Assembly: GCF_048553715.1 (NCBI RefSeq)
Contig: NZ_JBLZNC010000008.1
Span: 130,563-194,562, forward strand
DNA from: Sagittula sp048553715
GTDB lineage: Bacteria; Pseudomonadota; Alphaproteobacteria; Rhodobacterales; Rhodobacteraceae
DNA: 64,000 nucleotides
Reading direction: 5' to 3'
Shown here piece by piece: positions 55,145-63,637 of this stretch (within the stretch, counting starts at the first letter, position 1; each line of letters begins with the position of its first letter). The translations under genes and the position numbers were made by a program. Under the pieces are notes generated by a model. That model was not told the origin of the DNA. It saw nothing but the letters and a program-made list of their open reading frames with translations, and searched no databases.

Positions 55145-57757
55145 ATGAACTTGGAGAAGTTCACTGATCGTGCGCGCGGTTTTGTTCAGGCCGCCCAGAC
55201 GATTGCGATGCGGGAAAGCCATCAGAAGCTGGCCCCCGAACATCTGCTGAAGGCGCTGCTGGATGACGAGCAGGGCCTTGCGTCCAATCTGATCCAAGCG
55301 GCAGGCGGACAGCCTGCGCGCGTGGTGCAGGTGCTGGACACAAAGCTGGCCAAAATCCCCAAAGTGTCCGGTGATGCCGGCCAGGTCTATCTTGATGCCG
55401 CAACGGGCAAGGTGCTGGACGAAGCGGAAAAGGTCGCCAAGAAGGCGGGCGACAGTTTCGTGCCGGTGGAGCGTATTCTGACGGCGCTGGCCTTGGTGAA
55501 ATCCCCCGCCAAAGACGCGCTGGAGGCCGGTGGCCTGTCGGCCCAGGCACTGAATGCGGCCATCAATGATGTGCGCAAGGGGCGCACGGCGGACAGCGCA
55601 AACGCCGAGGATTCCTTTGAGGCGCTGAAGAAATTCACTCTGGATCTGACCGAACGGGCGCGTGAGGGCAAGATTGACCCGATCATCGGCCGTGACGAGG
55701 AAATCCGTCGCGCCATGCAGGTTTTGTCCCGCCGGACCAAGAACAACCCCGTTCTGATTGGTGAGCCGGGCGTGGGCAAGACCGCCATTGCCGAAGGGCT
55801 GGCCCTGCGGATCGTGAATGGTGACGTGCCCGAAAGCCTGCAGAACAAGCGTCTGCTGTCGCTGGATATGGGTGCGCTGATTGCCGGTGCGAAATACCGT
55901 GGCGAGTTCGAGGAGCGTCTGAAGGGCATCCTGTCGGAGGTCACCACCGCGGCCGGAGAAATTGTGCTGTTTATCGACGAGATGCACACGCTTGTTGGCG
56001 CGGGCAAGGCGGATGGCGCGATGGATGCGTCCAACCTGCTGAAACCGGCGCTGGCGCGGGGCGAGCTGCATTGCGTGGGTGCCACAACGCTGGATGAATA
56101 CCGCAAGCACGTGGAAAAGGACGCGGCGCTGGCCCGCCGGTTCCAGCCTGTGATGGTGCAGGAACCCACGGTCGAGGACACGATCAGCATTCTGCGCGGG
56201 ATTAAGGAAAAGTACGAGCTGCACCACGGTGTGCGGATCTCTGACTCGGCCTTGGTGACGGCGGCGACCCTCTCGCACCGCTATATCACCGACCGTTTTC
56301 TGCCGGACAAGGCCATCGACCTGATGGACGAGGCCGCCAGCCGGTTGCGCATGGAAGTCGATTCCAAGCCCGAAGAGCTGGACGCGCTGGACCGCGACAT
56401 TCTGCAAAAGCAGATCGAGGTCGAGGCGCTGCGCCTTGAGGATGATCAGGCCTCGCAGGATCGTCTGGAAAAGCTGGAAAAGGATCTGGCCGACCTGCAG
56501 GAACGCAGCGCCGAGATGACGGCGCAGTGGCAGGCGGAACGCGACAAGCTCGCCTCGGCCCGCGATCTGAAGGAAAAGCTGGATCAGGCGCGCGCAGAGC
56601 TGGAGCAGGTCAAGCGTGAGGGCAATCTCGCCCGCGCGGGTGAGCTGTCCTATGGCGTGATCCCGCAGCTGGAAAAGCAATTGGCGGAGGCCGAAGAAGC
56701 GGATGAGAAGATGGTCGAAGAGGCGGTGCGCCCCGATCAGATTGCTTCCGTGGTCGAACGCTGGACCGGTATTCCGGCAGGCAAGATGCTGGAAGGCGAG
56801 CGCGAAAAGCTGCTGGGCATGGAGGACAACCTGCATCGTCGGGTGGTCGGCCAAAATCAGGCGGTGACAGCGGTGGCCAATGCGGTGCGCCGTGCGCGCG
56901 CGGGGCTAAACGACGAGAACCGCCCGTTGGGGTCGTTCCTGTTCCTTGGCCCGACCGGCGTTGGCAAGACCGAGCTGACAAAGGCCGTGGCGGAGTTCCT
57001 GTTTGACGACGACAGCGCAATGGTGCGCATCGACATGTCGGAGTTCATGGAGAAACACGCGGTCGCCCGCCTGATCGGCGCGCCTCCGGGCTATGTCGGC
57101 TATGACGAGGGCGGCGTGCTGACCGAAGCGGTGCGGCGGCGTCCCTATCAGGTCGTGCTGTTCGACGAGGTCGAAAAGGCGCATCCCGATGTGTTCAACG
57201 TGCTGTTGCAGGTGCTTGACGATGGTGTTCTGACCGATGGTCAGGGGCGGACTGTGGACTTTAAGCAGACGTTGATCATTCTGACGTCGAACCTTGGGTC
57301 GCAGGCGCTGAGCCAGTTGCCCGAGGGCGCGGACAGTGCGCAGGCCAAGCGTGACGTGATGGACGCGGTGCGGGCGCATTTCCGGCCCGAGTTCCTGAAC
57401 CGTCTCGACGAGACGATCATCTTTGACCGGCTCAAGCGCGAGGACATGGGCGGTATCGTCGATATCCAGACCGCGCGCCTGTTGAAACGTCTTGCCGCGC
57501 GCAAGATCGATTTGCAGCTTGATGACGGGGCAAAGACATGGCTTGCCGACGAAGGCTATGATCCGGTGTTCGGCGCGCGTCCGCTGAAGCGGGTGATCCA
57601 GCGCGCCTTGCAGGATCCGTTGGCGGAGATGCTGCTTTCGGGCGACGTCAATGACGGTGATGTGGTGGTGGTGTCCGCCGGTGCGGACGGTCTGCTGATT
57701 GGTGACCGTGTGGGCGCCAGCAACCGCCCCAAGCCCGACGATGCCGTGGTGCATTGA
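55145..57757 (+). CDS. clpB: ATP-dependent disaggregase ClpB
   Basis: 870 aa. N-domain (residues 1-145), NBD1 with Walker A GEPGVGKT and LDMGALIAGAKYRGEFEERLKGIL, the middle coiled-coil (about 405-525) that marks ClpB rather than ClpA/C, and NBD2 with GPTGVGKT and IDMSEFMEKHAVARLIGAPPGYVGYDEGG. Hexameric AAA+ that pulls proteins from aggregates with DnaK and small heat-shock proteins. Start ATG 55145 follows AAGGAGA; the adjacent GTG 3 bp upstream is unlikely. Heat-shock promoter upstream, strong terminator downstream. Confidence 0.96.
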   Translation: MNLEKFTDRARGFVQAAQTIAMRESHQKLAPEHLLKALLDDEQGLASNLIQAAGGQPARVVQVLDTKLAKIPKVSGDAGQVYLDAATGKVLDEAEKVAKKAGDSFVPVERILTALALVKSPAKDALEAGGLSAQALNAAINDVRKGRTADSANAEDSFEALKKFTLDLTERAREGKIDPIIGRDEEIRRAMQVLSRRTKNNPVLIGEPGVGKTAIAEGLALRIVNGDVPESLQNKRLLSLDMGALIAGAKYRGEFEERLKGILSEVTTAAGEIVLFIDEMHTLVGAGKADGAMDASNLLKPALARGELHCVGATTLDEYRKHVEKDAALARRFQPVMVQEPTVEDTISILRGIKEKYELHHGVRISDSALVTAATLSHRYITDRFLPDKAIDLMDEAASRLRMEVDSKPEELDALDRDILQKQIEVEALRLEDDQASQDRLEKLEKDLADLQERSAEMTAQWQAERDKLASARDLKEKLDQARAELEQVKREGNLARAGELSYGVIPQLEKQLAEAEEADEKMVEEAVRPDQIASVVERWTGIPAGKMLEGEREKLLGMEDNLHRRVVGQNQAVTAVANAVRRARAGLNDENRPLGSFLFLGPTGVGKTELTKAVAEFLFDDDSAMVRIDMSEFMEKHAVARLIGAPPGYVGYDEGGVLTEAVRRRPYQVVLFDEVEKAHPDVFNVLLQVLDDGVLTDGQGRTVDFKQTLIILTSNLGSQALSQLPEGADSAQAKRDVMDAVRAHFRPEFLNRLDETIIFDRLKREDMGGIVDIQTARLLKRLAARKIDLQLDDGAKTWLADEGYDPVFGARPLKRVIQRALQDPLAEMLLSGDVNDGDVVVVSAGADGLLIGDRVGASNRPKPDDAVVH

Positions 57758-57775
57758 TCCGGTGATCTGAAACGC

Positions 57776-57804
57776 AAAAGGCCCGCCGTTCTGGCGGGCC
57801 TTTT
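57776..57804. terminator. Bidirectional intrinsic terminator between clpB and RTX gene
   Basis: AAAAGGCCCGCC-GTTCT-GGCGGGCCTTTT: perfect 12-bp stem with A-run and T-run, so it works for both converging genes. Confidence 0.93.
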
Positions 57805-57823
57805 CATGTGTCGGATGTGGCGC

Positions 57824-59404
57824 TCAGAACAGGAAGTCGTCAGCCGTGATATCGGCAAGCATCGTGTTCTCAAGCGTGATTTTGTTGCTGCCGTCGATGT
57901 CGATCAGCACAGCATCGGCCACCTGATACAGGTCCAGCGCGTCGATCCCGTCGAGCTTATACCCTTTGAGGGAGATCAGATCGCTGCCGTCCTCGAAATC
58001 GGTGATCACGTCGTAGCCGGAGCGGGAGGCAAAGACAAAGGTGTCCGCCTCGGCCCCGCCGGTCAGCGTATCATTGCCGCGCCCGCCTTCGATCCGGTCG
58101 CCGCCCGCGCCGCCCGACAGCACGTCGTTGTGATTTCCGCCGTTCAGGGTGTCATCGCCTGCACCGCCGTTCAACGTGTCATGCCCCGACCCGCCGTCCA
58201 ATGTATCGGCCCCTGCGTCCCCTTCGAGCAGATCGTTGCCAGACCCGCCTTTGACCAGATCGTCGCCATCACCGCCTGACAGGGTGTCCATGGCCTTGCC
58301 GCCGTCCAGCGTATCGTTGCCGCCCATCCCGTAGATGACGTCGCCTCCGTTCAATCCGTTGATGTTGTCGGCACCGCTGCTGCCGGTCAGCACGTCGGCG
58401 GTCTCGGTCGGTGCGATGCTGACGGGGGCGGGCGCGGTAAAGACAAAGTCAGAGGCGGAGAGGTCGCTGACCAGAAGGCCGTCCAGCAGCATGGTCGCGC
58501 CCTCGCCAAAGGTGACAAGCGCGCCGTCGGTGGTGTCCGTCAGCGACAGATCTGCCAGTGTTTCAATCCCTAGGGCAGAGACATCCACCACGTCGGATCC
58601 GGTGGTGAAGCCTGTGACCGTGTCGGACCCGCTGTCGATGCGGTCGATCACGATGGTATCGGCGTCGCCGGTTTGGGTGCCAAGGATCAGCAGGTCATTG
58701 CCCGCACCGGCCAGCAGGGTGTCGTCACCCGCGCCCCCATCCAGCGTGTCATCGTCCTTGCCCCCATCAAGCAGGTCATTGCCGCTGTCCCCGAACAGCA
58801 GGTCATGACCGTTGCCGCCGCTGACGGTGTCGGCCCCTTCGCCGCCATAGGCTGTGTCACGCCCCGAAGAGCCGAAGACGAAATCATCGCCGGTGCCGCC
58901 GTACAGGGTGTCATTTCCCCCGCCACCGTCCAGCGCGTCGTTGTCGGCATTGCCGAACAGCGCATCACCGTCCGCGCCGCCTTCGAGGGTGTCATCACCG
59001 CCGCCGCCGTACAGCGTGTCGTTGTTGTTTTCCCCTTGGATCAGGTCAGCGCCCGCGCCCCCGGCCAGGGTGTCATTGTCGTCACCGCCGCGCAGGGTGT
59101 CTTCGCCGCTGCCGCCGTTGAGCTCGTCATCGCCGGTGCCGCCGTGCAGCCAATCATCACCCGCTTCGCCGTTGAGCGTGTCGTCAAACCCGCCGCCGGA
59201 AATCTGGTCGTTGTCGTCGCCGCCAAAGATCAGGTCGTCGTCCTTGCCACCCAGAAGCGTGTCATCCCCGGCCTCGCCAAAGAGGGTGTCATTGCCGGCG
59301 CCCGCGTCGTTCACGAGGTCGTCGCCGCTTCCGAGAACAAAGGTGTCATTGGTGTCGGTGCCGGACAGCGTATCGGCGGAAGGTGTACCGTTGAATGTGG
59401 GCAT
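57824..59404 (-). CDS. RTX calcium-binding repeat protein, type I secreted
   Basis: 526 aa, very acidic. Glycine/aspartate nonapeptide repeats (GGxGxDxLx) in two blocks: about residues 28-235 and 335-465, separated by a non-repeat region (VVDVSALGIETLADLSLTDTTDGALVTFGEG), and a C-terminal part (DVITDFEDGSDLISLKGYKLDGI) typical of type I secretion signals. No enzymatic domain is seen, so it may be structural or biofilm-related. No ABC/HlyD secretion genes are adjacent. Gly-Asp codon repeats give long open frames on the opposite strand. Confidence 0.9.
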   Translation of the reverse strand: MPTFNGTPSADTLSGTDTNDTFVLGSGDDLVNDAGAGNDTLFGEAGDDTLLGGKDDDLIFGGDDNDQISGGGFDDTLNGEAGDDWLHGGTGDDELNGGSGEDTLRGGDDNDTLAGGAGADLIQGENNNDTLYGGGGDDTLEGGADGDALFGNADNDALDGGGGNDTLYGGTGDDFVFGSSGRDTAYGGEGADTVSGGNGHDLLFGDSGNDLLDGGKDDDTLDGGAGDDTLLAGAGNDLLILGTQTGDADTIVIDRIDSGSDTVTGFTTGSDVVDVSALGIETLADLSLTDTTDGALVTFGEGATMLLDGLLVSDLSASDFVFTAPAPVSIAPTETADVLTGSSGADNINGLNGGDVIYGMGGNDTLDGGKAMDTLSGGDGDDLVKGGSGNDLLEGDAGADTLDGGSGHDTLNGGAGDDTLNGGNHNDVLSGGAGGDRIEGGRGNDTLTGGAEADTFVFASRSGYDVITDFEDGSDLISLKGYKLDGIDALDLYQVADAVLIDIDGSNKITLENTMLADITADDFLF

Positions 59405-59576
59405 GAAAAGCTCCGGATAAATAATGGCAGCAAAATGCGGCAGGTCCGAAGATGGTTAATGTGGGATAGCGGAATCTGGCAAGAAGAATGGCGAAATGAC
59501 GCCGTAATTATGCAGTTGCGCATCTACAGGCGAATTAATTCAAGGGATTGGCGCTAACTGTTTCTGGCAGCGAGGC

Positions 59577-59603
59577 AAACGGCCCGCACAGGGCGGGCCG
59601 TTT
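59577..59603 (-). terminator. Terminator-like hairpin after fasciclin gene
   Basis: AAACGGCCCGC, loop ACAGG, GCGGGCCGTTT: perfect 11-bp stem just after the minus-strand fasciclin stop, with only a short T-run. Confidence 0.7.
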
Positions 59604-59610
59604 GAGGGTG

Positions 59611-60093
59611 TTACATCGGCGGCATGATGACCTTGTCGATGACGTGAATGACGCCGTTGGACGCCTCGATGTCGGCCTGTGTCACGGTCGCATCATTGAC
59701 CATCACCCCGTTGTCGAGATCGATGGTGATGTCTGCGCCTTCGACGGTGGCGGCGGTCATGTCATCCGCAAGATCGGTGGACATCACTTTGGTGGCGACC
59801 ACGTGGTAGGTCAGGATGTCGACGAGCTTGTCCTTGTTTTCAGGCTTCAGCAGGTCTTCGACGGTGCCCTCGGGCAGCGCGGCAAAGGCTTCGTCGGTGG
59901 GGGCGAAGACCGTGAAGGGACCGTCGCTTTTCAGCGTTTCCACCAGACCGGCGGCTTGGGCGGCAGCGAGAAGCGTTTCAAAGCTGCCTGCTTCGGTGGC
60001 GGTGTCGACGATGTCCTTGGACATGGAATGACCGTCGGCAAATGCGGGAGCGGCAAAAGCCACGGACAGGGCAAGAATGGTCGAGCGAAGCAT
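59611..60093 (-). CDS. Secreted fasciclin (FAS1) domain protein
   Basis: 160 aa: Sec signal MLRSTILALSVAFAAPAFA and one FAS1 domain (KDIVDTATEAGSFETLLAAAQAAGLVETL, GPFTVFAPTDEAFAALPEGTVEDLL, YHVVATKV, GVIHVIDKVIMPP). Start 60093 follows GGAGGA. A Rhodobacter fasciclin protein (RSP_1409) is recalled as strongly induced by singlet oxygen; a matching RpoE-type promoter lies upstream here. Periplasmic adhesion or stress protein of unknown mechanism. Confidence 0.92.
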   Translation of the reverse strand: MLRSTILALSVAFAAPAFADGHSMSKDIVDTATEAGSFETLLAAAQAAGLVETLKSDGPFTVFAPTDEAFAALPEGTVEDLLKPENKDKLVDILTYHVVATKVMSTDLADDMTAATVEGADITIDLDNGVMVNDATVTQADIEASNGVIHVIDKVIMPPM

Positions 60094-60416
60094 ATGTTCC
60101 TCCATTGGTTGTGATGCTTGCTGCATCGACAAGGGTTACGGCGATTGGGCGATGCTGGATGATGCGGAAATTCCACTGATCGCCGTTGATTTGGCGGGCG
60201 GTATCGCTAAGCCTGCGTGATTTTTCCCGGCCACTGAAATTTACGTGATCGGCTGTGAAGAAAGTCGCGAAAATTGTGAGGGTCTTTGAGATGGGAATGT
60301 TTTGTTCACAGTCCTGATTTAACCAATCAACGGGTGTCAAAGGCGAAGGTTGGTGACAAGATGGCGTAAAACGGCACAGGCGCATCGGACGGACGGCTGC
60401 GCTTTCGGAGGTGACT
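60094..60416. other. Divergent intergenic region, 323 bp
   Basis: Lies between the fasciclin gene (minus) and the glutamate-synthase-like gene (plus). It holds the RpoE-type promoter at 60135-60162 and an AT-richer stretch at about 60215-60330; no credible gene of either strand is seen. Confidence 0.6.
60135..60162 (-). promoter_or_regulatory. RpoE-type promoter of fasciclin gene
   Basis: On the minus strand: TCATCC (60162-60157), 16 nt, CGTAAC (60140-60135). Same -35 as the flavin-oxidase promoter and the same N16 spacing as both promoters at 46.8 kb; leader about 35 nt to ATG 60093. Confidence 0.65.
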
Positions 60417-61982
60417 ATGGAATATGTAATGATCGCGCTGCAGTATCTGGCGCTGCTGTTTGTTCTGGCGATCGGGTTCGGGGTGTTGTCGGTCTGCGCC
60501 ATGTTTGTGCTGGACACGCGCCAGACCAGTGATGCGATCCGGCGCAATTATCCGGTGATCGGCCGGTTTCGTGGGCTGTTCACCGAATTGGGGGAGTTCT
60601 TTCGCCAGTATTTCTTTGCCATGGATCGCGAGGAAATGCCGTTCAACCGCGCGCAGCGCAATTGGGTCTATCGGGCGGCGGAAAACAAATCCAACACGGT
60701 GGCGTTTGGATCGACGCGGAACCTGTCGGTGCCGGGCACGCCGATCTTTATGAATGCGGTGTTTCCTCCGCTCGACGATCAGTTCGCCTCGACCGAGCCG
60801 ATGGTGATCGGGCCGCATTGCCGCGAACCCTACGCCGCGCCGTCGATCTTTAACATCTCGGGGATGAGTTACGGGGCCCTGTCAAAGCCCGCCATTCAGG
60901 CGCTGTCGCGCGGGGCGGCCATGTCGAATGTCTGGCTGAACACGGGCGAGGGTGGCTTGGCGCCGGATCATCTCGAAGGGAAATGTGACATCGTCTACCA
61001 GATTGGCACGGCCAAATTCGGTGTGCGGGACGAGGCCGGTAATTTATCGGATGAGAAGCTGCGCAAGATGGCCGCCTTGCCGCAGGTGAAGATGTTCGAG
61101 ATCAAGCTGAGCCAAGGGGCGAAGCCCGGTAAGGGCGGTATTCTTCCGGCGGCCAAGATCGATGAGGAAGTGGCCGAGATCCGTGGTGTGCCCATGGGAA
61201 AGGATGCGATCTCTCCCAACCGGCACCGAGAGGTCGACGACTGGGATGATCTGCTGGATCTGATCGGTCATATCCGCGAGGTGACCGGCAAGCCGGTGGG
61301 GTTCAAGACCTGTATCGGGTCCGCTGATCCGTGGTTTGATTTCTTCAAACGGATTAAAGAGCGCGGGGCCGAATGCGCGCCCGACTTCATCGCGGTCGAT
61401 GGTGGCGAAGGCGGTACAGGTGCGGCCCCGATGCCCCTGATCGATCTGGTTGGGATGCCCCTGCGCGATGCGCTGATCCGGATGGTGGACCTGCGTGATC
61501 TGGCTGGGTTGCACGATCGCATCCGCATCATCGCCAGTGGCAAGCTTGTCGCGCCGGGGGATGTGGCCTGGGCGATTTGCATGGGGGCGGATTTTGTGGC
61601 CTCGGGGCGGGGGTTCATGTTCTCGCTGGGCTGTATTCAGGCGCTGAAGTGTAACAAGAACACCTGCCCGACGGGGATCACCACGCATATCCCGTCCCTG
61701 CAAAAGGGGCTGGTGGTCGAAGAGAAAGACAAACGCGTCGCGGCCTACGCCAAGGCGGTGATCCACGAGGTGGAAACGATTGCCCATTCTGTCGGCGTTG
61801 CAGAGCCGCGCCAGATGCGCCGCCGCCATGTGCGCGTCGTGACCGATGACGGGTCGTCGGTGCAAATGAATGAAATCCATCCGTCGGTGCATCTGGGGTT
61901 GAATGGCTTGGCGCGGGCGCGGGGCCACAAGCAATTCGAAGATGGGATTCGCCGTCTCGCCATAGAGGGCGAGGAATTGTGA
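60417..61982 (+). CDS. FMN-binding glutamate synthase family protein
   Basis: 521 aa. An N-terminal membrane span (residues 5-28), then the GltB central/FMN domain: SIFNISGMSYGALSKPAIQALSRGA, NTGEGGLAPDH, KLSQGAKPGKGG, AVDGGEGGTGAAP and a [3Fe-4S]-type ALKCNKNTCPTGI. It lacks the amidotransferase domain of true glutamate synthase. An ideal GGAGGTGACT ribosome site precedes ATG 60417. An oxidoreductase of uncertain substrate; the membrane anchor suggests a link to respiratory electron carriers. Confidence 0.88.
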   Translation: MEYVMIALQYLALLFVLAIGFGVLSVCAMFVLDTRQTSDAIRRNYPVIGRFRGLFTELGEFFRQYFFAMDREEMPFNRAQRNWVYRAAENKSNTVAFGSTRNLSVPGTPIFMNAVFPPLDDQFASTEPMVIGPHCREPYAAPSIFNISGMSYGALSKPAIQALSRGAAMSNVWLNTGEGGLAPDHLEGKCDIVYQIGTAKFGVRDEAGNLSDEKLRKMAALPQVKMFEIKLSQGAKPGKGGILPAAKIDEEVAEIRGVPMGKDAISPNRHREVDDWDDLLDLIGHIREVTGKPVGFKTCIGSADPWFDFFKRIKERGAECAPDFIAVDGGEGGTGAAPMPLIDLVGMPLRDALIRMVDLRDLAGLHDRIRIIASGKLVAPGDVAWAICMGADFVASGRGFMFSLGCIQALKCNKNTCPTGITTHIPSLQKGLVVEEKDKRVAAYAKAVIHEVETIAHSVGVAEPRQMRRRHVRVVTDDGSSVQMNEIHPSVHLGLNGLARARGHKQFEDGIRRLAIEGEEL

Positions 61983-62138
61983 GCTGGCCTGCAGGTGGGA
62001 CTGTTTGCCTGACGGCAAAGGCGCCCACCCGCCGACCCGTTATGTTTCATCCCTATGGCGTGAACGTGACGCGCTGTTTGTTGGGGGAATGCGGTCTATG
62101 CGCTATCTTTGCCGCGTAACATTTGCAGGAGCCCCGCA

Positions 62139-63038
62139 ATGAGCCGCCGCTGGACCAATGATCTGACCGCACAGGATGTCACGCCTGAGCGTGTGTTTCT
62201 CAACCGTCGTCAATTGATGAGCGGGGCAGGGGCGCTCGGCATTGCGGGCGGGTTGGCAGCGCCGGCCCACGCGCAAGAGCTGGAGCCCAACAGTTTCGAG
62301 GATATTACAAACTACTGCAATTTTTACGAGTTCGGCACCGGCAAAAGTGATCCGGCGCAATATGCCGAGGCGCTGACAACTGAACCGTGGACCGTGCAGA
62401 TCGACGGTTTGGTGGAAAAGCCGGGCGACTACAGCTTTGAGGATATTCTGAGCCAGATGGACATTGAGGAGCGTATCTATCGTTTCCGCTGTGTCGAAGC
62501 CTGGTCGATGGTCGTGCCGTGGAACGGATTCGAGCTGGGCGATCTGTTGGAAATGGTGGGTGTGAAACCCGAGGCGCAGTATGTGGCCTTTGAAACCGCC
62601 TATCGTCCCGATGAAATGCGCGGTGTGGCCTATCCGGTGCTGGATTGGCCCTATGTCGAAGGGCTGCGTCTGGATGAGGCGCGCCATCCCCTGACCTTGA
62701 TGGCCACGGGGCTGTATGGAAAGCCGCTGCCCAATCAGAATGGCGCGCCACTGCGGTTGGTCGTGCCCTGGAAGTACGGGTTCAAGTCGATCAAATCCAT
62801 CGTCCGCATCACACTCACGGACAGCCAGCCGCCCACGTCGTGGAATAAGGCGAACGCGCGCGAGTATGGGTTTTACTCAAACGTGAATCCCAACGTGGAT
62901 CACCCGCGGTGGTCCCAAGCTACAGAGCGCCCGTTGGGCGGGGGCCTTCTGGCGCGCCGTAAGCCGACGTTAATGTTCAACGGCTATGACGAGGTCGCCA
63001 GCCTGTACGACGGCATGGATCTGACGGAAAATTTCTGA
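62139..63038 (+). CDS. msrP: Periplasmic methionine sulfoxide reductase catalytic subunit MsrP
   Basis: 299 aa. Tat signal with twin arginines R23-R24 (NRRQLMSGAGALGIAGGLAAPAHA), so it is exported folded with its Mo-MPT cofactor. Molybdenum-ligand Cys in RFRCVEAWSMVVPW; further MsrP blocks YGFKSIKSIVRI and MFNGYDEVASLY. Repairs oxidised methionines in envelope proteins using electrons from MsrQ. Start 62139 follows AGGAG; the frame extends 30 bp upstream without a ribosome site. msrQ starts on its last base. Confidence 0.95.
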   Translation: MSRRWTNDLTAQDVTPERVFLNRRQLMSGAGALGIAGGLAAPAHAQELEPNSFEDITNYCNFYEFGTGKSDPAQYAEALTTEPWTVQIDGLVEKPGDYSFEDILSQMDIEERIYRFRCVEAWSMVVPWNGFELGDLLEMVGVKPEAQYVAFETAYRPDEMRGVAYPVLDWPYVEGLRLDEARHPLTLMATGLYGKPLPNQNGAPLRLVVPWKYGFKSIKSIVRITLTDSQPPTSWNKANAREYGFYSNVNPNVDHPRWSQATERPLGGGLLARRKPTLMFNGYDEVASLYDGMDLTENF

Positions 63039-63637
63039 TGGAAGCTGTGAATGGCGCATTGCGGCGTGTGCCCACATGGTGTGTGTACGTAGCATTGGCT
63101 TTGCCTGCGCCGTATCTGTTGTCTCTTGCTTTGACAGGTGGGCTGGGCGTGGATCCGGTCAAAGCGTTGGAGCATCAGCTTGGCCGCTGGGCCTTGTGGC
63201 TCCTGCTGGCGGGGCTGGCAGTCTCGCCACTGCGCAATCACTTCCACCTGAACCTGCTGAAGTTCCGTCGGGCCTTGGGACTCATGGCGTTTTACTATGT
63301 GGTCTTACACCTGTTGGTGTGGCTTGTCCTTGACGTGCAGATTGTTTCGCAGATCTGGGCTGACATTGTTAAGCGCCCCTACATCACCGTCGGAATGCTG
63401 GCATTCATTTGTATGGTTCCCTTGGCTGCCACGTCGACCAATGCCGCAATTCGTCGGTTGGGCTCGAAGTGGAGACGCTTACACAGGCTGACCTACCTTA
63501 TCGTTCCGCTGGGGGCGTTGCATTTCGTGATGGTCGCGAAAGGATTCCAAATCGAACCCCTTCTGTATCTCGCAGCTGCCGTTTTGCTCGTGGCGTTACG
63601 TGCACCTCTTAAACGTCGGCGTGGAATCAAGGCTTGA
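63038..63637 (+). CDS. msrQ: Haem membrane subunit MsrQ
   Basis: 199 aa, six hydrophobic helices (ferric reductase-like transmembrane fold). GLAVSPLRNHFHLNLLKFRRALGLMAFYYVVLHLLVWLVLD carries the conserved helix His, and KWRRLHRLTYLIVPLGALHFVMVAKG the second pair. Passes electrons from quinol or flavin to MsrP. Its ATG overlaps the msrP stop (TGATG). No clear terminator follows. Confidence 0.95.
   Translation: MEAVNGALRRVPTWCVYVALALPAPYLLSLALTGGLGVDPVKALEHQLGRWALWLLLAGLAVSPLRNHFHLNLLKFRRALGLMAFYYVVLHLLVWLVLDVQIVSQIWADIVKRPYITVGMLAFICMVPLAATSTNAAIRRLGSKWRRLHRLTYLIVPLGALHFVMVAKGFQIEPLLYLAAAVLLVALRAPLKRRRGIKA

Noticed and set aside
55067..56854. 595-codon minus-strand frame opposite clpB
   Set aside because: Shadow frame; clpB motifs are complete on the plus strand.
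58000..59400. Regular short DNA repeats, CRISPR-like at first glance
   Set aside because: They are degenerate codon repeats of RTX nonapeptides in an open frame, with no constant repeat or unique spacers.
60246..60273. TGATCG-N16-CGAAAA as an RpoE-type promoter for the glutamate-synthase-like gene
   Set aside because: The -10 lacks CGTA; the match rests mainly on the -35 and is far (about 140 bp) from the start.
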